From the NCBI RefSeq assembly GCF_014640315.1, contig NZ_BMGS01000003.1, positions 124,001 through 188,000 on the forward strand: 64,000 nucleotides of DNA. Direction: 5' to 3'. This DNA comes from Hymenobacter glacieicola. Lineage in GTDB: Bacteria; Bacteroidota; Bacteroidia; Cytophagales; Hymenobacteraceae. Below are positions 61,980 through 64,000 of the stretch, piece by piece. Each line of letters begins with the position of its first letter. Position 1 is the stretch's first letter. The notes below the pieces were generated by a model that was not told the DNA's origin, ran no database searches, and worked only from the letters and a program-made list of their open reading frames with translations. A program made the translations under genes and the position numbers.

Positions 61980-64000
61980 ATGGATAAATCGCCCGCGTAC
62001 GACCCCAATCAGGCCGGCAAAACCGAGCAGCAGACTGCTAGCAACAACGTTCCGAAAAGCGGTGAGCGGCCCGACCAGGGCGCAGCTCCCACCAGTGACA
62101 ACTGGAGCACCTCGCCTGAACGCGAAACCTTGGACGACCGGCTCATGGAAGCCCCCGATACGTTGGGGGCCAAGCACAAGCACCCCATTCTGGCTCAGCC
62201 GCCCGAAGAATTTACCGGCCTGAAGCTGACCAAGCCCGCCACCGTAGCGGCCGGCATTACGGCCGTGCTGAAGTCGGGGGCGTTTGCCCTGGACTACGAA
62301 GGTCCCGTGCGCGGTACCCACGCCCTGCTGAAAATGAACCAGAAGGACGGCTTCGACTGCTCGAGCTGCGCCTGGCCCGACCCCGACGACCACCGCTCGG
62401 TAGCCGAGTTCTGCGAGAACGGGGCCAAGGCCACCGCCTCCGATGCGCAGTCGGACCCGGTAGGGCCGGAGTTCTTTGCCAAGCACAGCCTCGTGGACCT
62501 CTCGCGCATGACGGACCGCGACCTGAACAACGCCGGCCGCATTACGCACCCCATGGTGCTGCGCCCCGGTGCTACCCATTACACGCCTATTTCCTGGCCC
62601 GAAGCCTTTGCCCTGGCCGGGCAAGAGCTGAACGCGCTGAAGTCGCCGGACGAGGCCATTTTCTACACCTCGGGCAAGGTACCCAATGAGCCGGCCTACC
62701 TTTACCAGCTCTTCGTGCGGCAGTTTGGCACCAACAACCTGCCCGACTGCTCCAACATGTGCCACGAAAGCAGCGGCGCGGCCCTGAGCAACACCACCGG
62801 CCTGGGCAAGGGCTCCGTGACGCTCAACGACTTTTACGAGGCCGAGGTCATCCTTATCATCGGCCAGAACCCGGGCACGAACCACCCGCGCATGCTCACG
62901 GCCTTGCAAAAGGCCAAGAAGAACGGGGCCAAAATCATCAGCATCAACCCCTTGCACGAGGCCGGCCTGCTGCACTTCAAGAACCCCCAGGACTTCATGA
63001 ACCCCCTGAAGGCGCTGGGCGTACTGCTCGGCGACGGCACGCCCATCACCGACGTGTACCTGCAGGTGCGCATCAACTCCGACCAGCTGGTGATGCGCGG
63101 GCTGATGAAGTGCCTCTTGGAAGCCGAGGCGCTGAACCCCGGCCAGGTCCTCGACCAGGAGTTTATTCGGGACTACACTACGGGTTACCCCGAGCTGGTA
63201 GAAACCCTCAACCAAACCACCTGGGCCGATATTGAGGAAGCCAGCGGCGTTACGCGGGCGCAGATTCAGGAAGCGGCCAACCTGGTAGCCCGCCACAAAA
63301 AAATCATTACCTGCTGGGCCATGGGCCTGACCCAGCAGAAAAACGGCGTGTATACCATTCAGGAAATTGTGAACATGCACTTTCTGAAGGGCGCCGTGGG
63401 CATCCCGGGGGCCGGCCTGTGCCCGGTGCGCGGCCACTCCAACGTGCAGGGTGACCGGACCATGGGCATCTGGGAGCGGCCGACCGATACGTTCCTGGAT
63501 TCCCTGGAAAAGGAGTTCAACTTTAAAGCCCCGCGCGAGTACGGCTTCGACGTAGTGGAAGCCGTGAAGGCCCTGCACGACGGTAAGGTGAAGGTGTTCA
63601 TGGCCATGGGCGGCAACATGCTTTCAGCCTGCTCCGATACCGAGTTTGTGGCCGAGGGCATGCGCAAGCTGCGCCTCTCTATTCACGTCACGCCCAAGCT
63701 TAACCGCAGCCACCTCGTCAACGGTGAAATGGCTTTGCTGCTCCCCTGCAAAACCCGCATCGACATTGACATGCAAAAGTCAGGGCAGCAGTTCATGACC
63801 TGCGAAAATTCCATGGGGGTAGTGAGCATGAGCAAGGGCGTGCTCGAACCCATTTCCGACCAGATGCTGAGCGAAGTAGCCATTGTGTGTGGCATTGCCC
63901 TGGCTACCCTCGGCGAGCGAAGCACCGTGGACTGGGTGGGCTGCACCGAAAACTACGACCTCATTCGGGAGTACGTGGCGCGCACCATTCCGGGCTTCGA
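61980..64000 (+). CDS. FdhF/YdeP-type molybdopterin oxidoreductase, 3'-truncated
   Basis: 673 residues are visible before the frame runs off the window; the family is usually about 750-800 residues. After about 60 low-complexity residues, the enzyme domain starts. There is no N-terminal four-Cys Fe4S4 ferredoxin-type segment as in classical formate dehydrogenase; instead Cys127 and Cys130 lie in FDCSSCAWPDPDD, the pattern of YdeP-like proteins. The molybdopterin-binding blocks are present: SNMCHESSGAALSNTTGLGK, VILIIGQNPGTNHPRML and GLCPVRGHSNVQGDRTMGIW. It is probably the client of FdhD. Whether it oxidises formate or another substrate is unknown; E. coli YdeP is tied to acid resistance. Confidence 0.9.
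   Translation, partial: MDKSPAYDPNQAGKTEQQTASNNVPKSGERPDQGAAPTSDNWSTSPERETLDDRLMEAPDTLGAKHKHPILAQPPEEFTGLKLTKPATVAAGITAVLKSGAFALDYEGPVRGTHALLKMNQKDGFDCSSCAWPDPDDHRSVAEFCENGAKATASDAQSDPVGPEFFAKHSLVDLSRMTDRDLNNAGRITHPMVLRPGATHYTPISWPEAFALAGQELNALKSPDEAIFYTSGKVPNEPAYLYQLFVRQFGTNNLPDCSNMCHESSGAALSNTTGLGKGSVTLNDFYEAEVILIIGQNPGTNHPRMLTALQKAKKNGAKIISINPLHEAGLLHFKNPQDFMNPLKALGVLLGDGTPITDVYLQVRINSDQLVMRGLMKCLLEAEALNPGQVLDQEFIRDYTTGYPELVETLNQTTWADIEEASGVTRAQIQEAANLVARHKKIITCWAMGLTQQKNGVYTIQEIVNMHFLKGAVGIPGAGLCPVRGHSNVQGDRTMGIWERPTDTFLDSLEKEFNFKAPREYGFDVVEAVKALHDGKVKVFMAMGGNMLSACSDTEFVAEGMRKLRLSIHVTPKLNRSHLVNGEMALLLPCKTRIDIDMQKSGQQFMTCENSMGVVSMSKGVLEPISDQMLSEVAIVCGIALATLGERSTVDWVGCTENYDLIREYVARTIPGF

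Noticed and set aside
61890..63578. A 562-codon open frame antisense to the FdhF/YdeP gene
   Set aside because: Composition is typical of the antisense of GC-rich coding DNA, with no family motif, while the plus strand has clear molybdopterin oxidoreductase motifs.

Overview
The window is about 64 kb of GC-rich chromosome (roughly 60% G+C) from a Bacteroidota bacterium, most likely Hymenobacter or another Hymenobacteraceae. The support is a secreted protein ending in a type IX secretion sorting domain, a TonB C-terminal domain protein, DUF2490 and DUF2007 proteins, a PA14-OmpA outer-membrane protein, TAnnTTTG-like promoter elements, and the mix of GC-rich genes with short AT-rich promoters. 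This taxonomic call is inference from gene content. There are about 58 protein genes, nearly all housekeeping or metabolic. No rRNA, tRNA, CRISPR array, prophage or transposase gene was found.

Layout. 1-8.3 kb: transglutaminase-like protein (cut at the left edge), S41 protease, ruvX-def, S1/P1-nuclease/phospholipase-C-like protein, DUF486 membrane protein, patatin-BamA-like lipase. 8.3-15.5 kb: aquaporin, pullulanase, hydrolase, TlpA-like thioredoxin, then a divergent oxyR-like/catalase pair with a candidate operator between them. 15.5-31 kb, almost all on the minus strand: a tandem M16 protease pair, a T9SS cargo protein, a bestrophin, a sugar-oxidation cluster (gluconate dehydrogenase subunit 3, GMC oxidoreductase, GH1-like glycosidase), an SDR, an Old Yellow Enzyme and a PA14-OmpA protein. 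31.3-36.8 kb: a SAM-I riboswitch, metH and metF, with a DUF559 endonuclease-domain gene lodged between the two met genes inside its own inverted repeats. 36.9-47.3 kb: TPR protein, TonB_C protein, lipoprotein, cell-wall amidase, an OFA-type MFS transporter with a 51-residue partner gene, DUF2007 protein, fatty-acid desaturase and a large hybrid histidine kinase.

47.3-64 kb is a dispersed molybdenum-cofactor island: moeA, moaC, a mobB/mobA fusion, moaE, moaD, moaA, a MOT1-like molybdate transporter, moeB with a rhodanese domain, fdhD, and an FdhF/YdeP-type molybdopterin oxidoreductase running off the right edge. Between these lie a hydrolase, a sigma factor with a small partner, ClpP and a few unknowns. 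The island would import molybdate, build the cofactor, and sulfurate and insert it into the terminal oxidoreductase.

The least-explained content is in the non-coding DNA. Three things stand out: (i) the DUF559 unit bounded by 20-bp terminal inverted repeats between metH and metF; (ii) an 8-nt periodic GTGA repeat placed directly after four stop codons, which puts TGA in all three frames; and (iii) a family of GTCAT-ended palindromes, several nested inside a second, outer inverted repeat.
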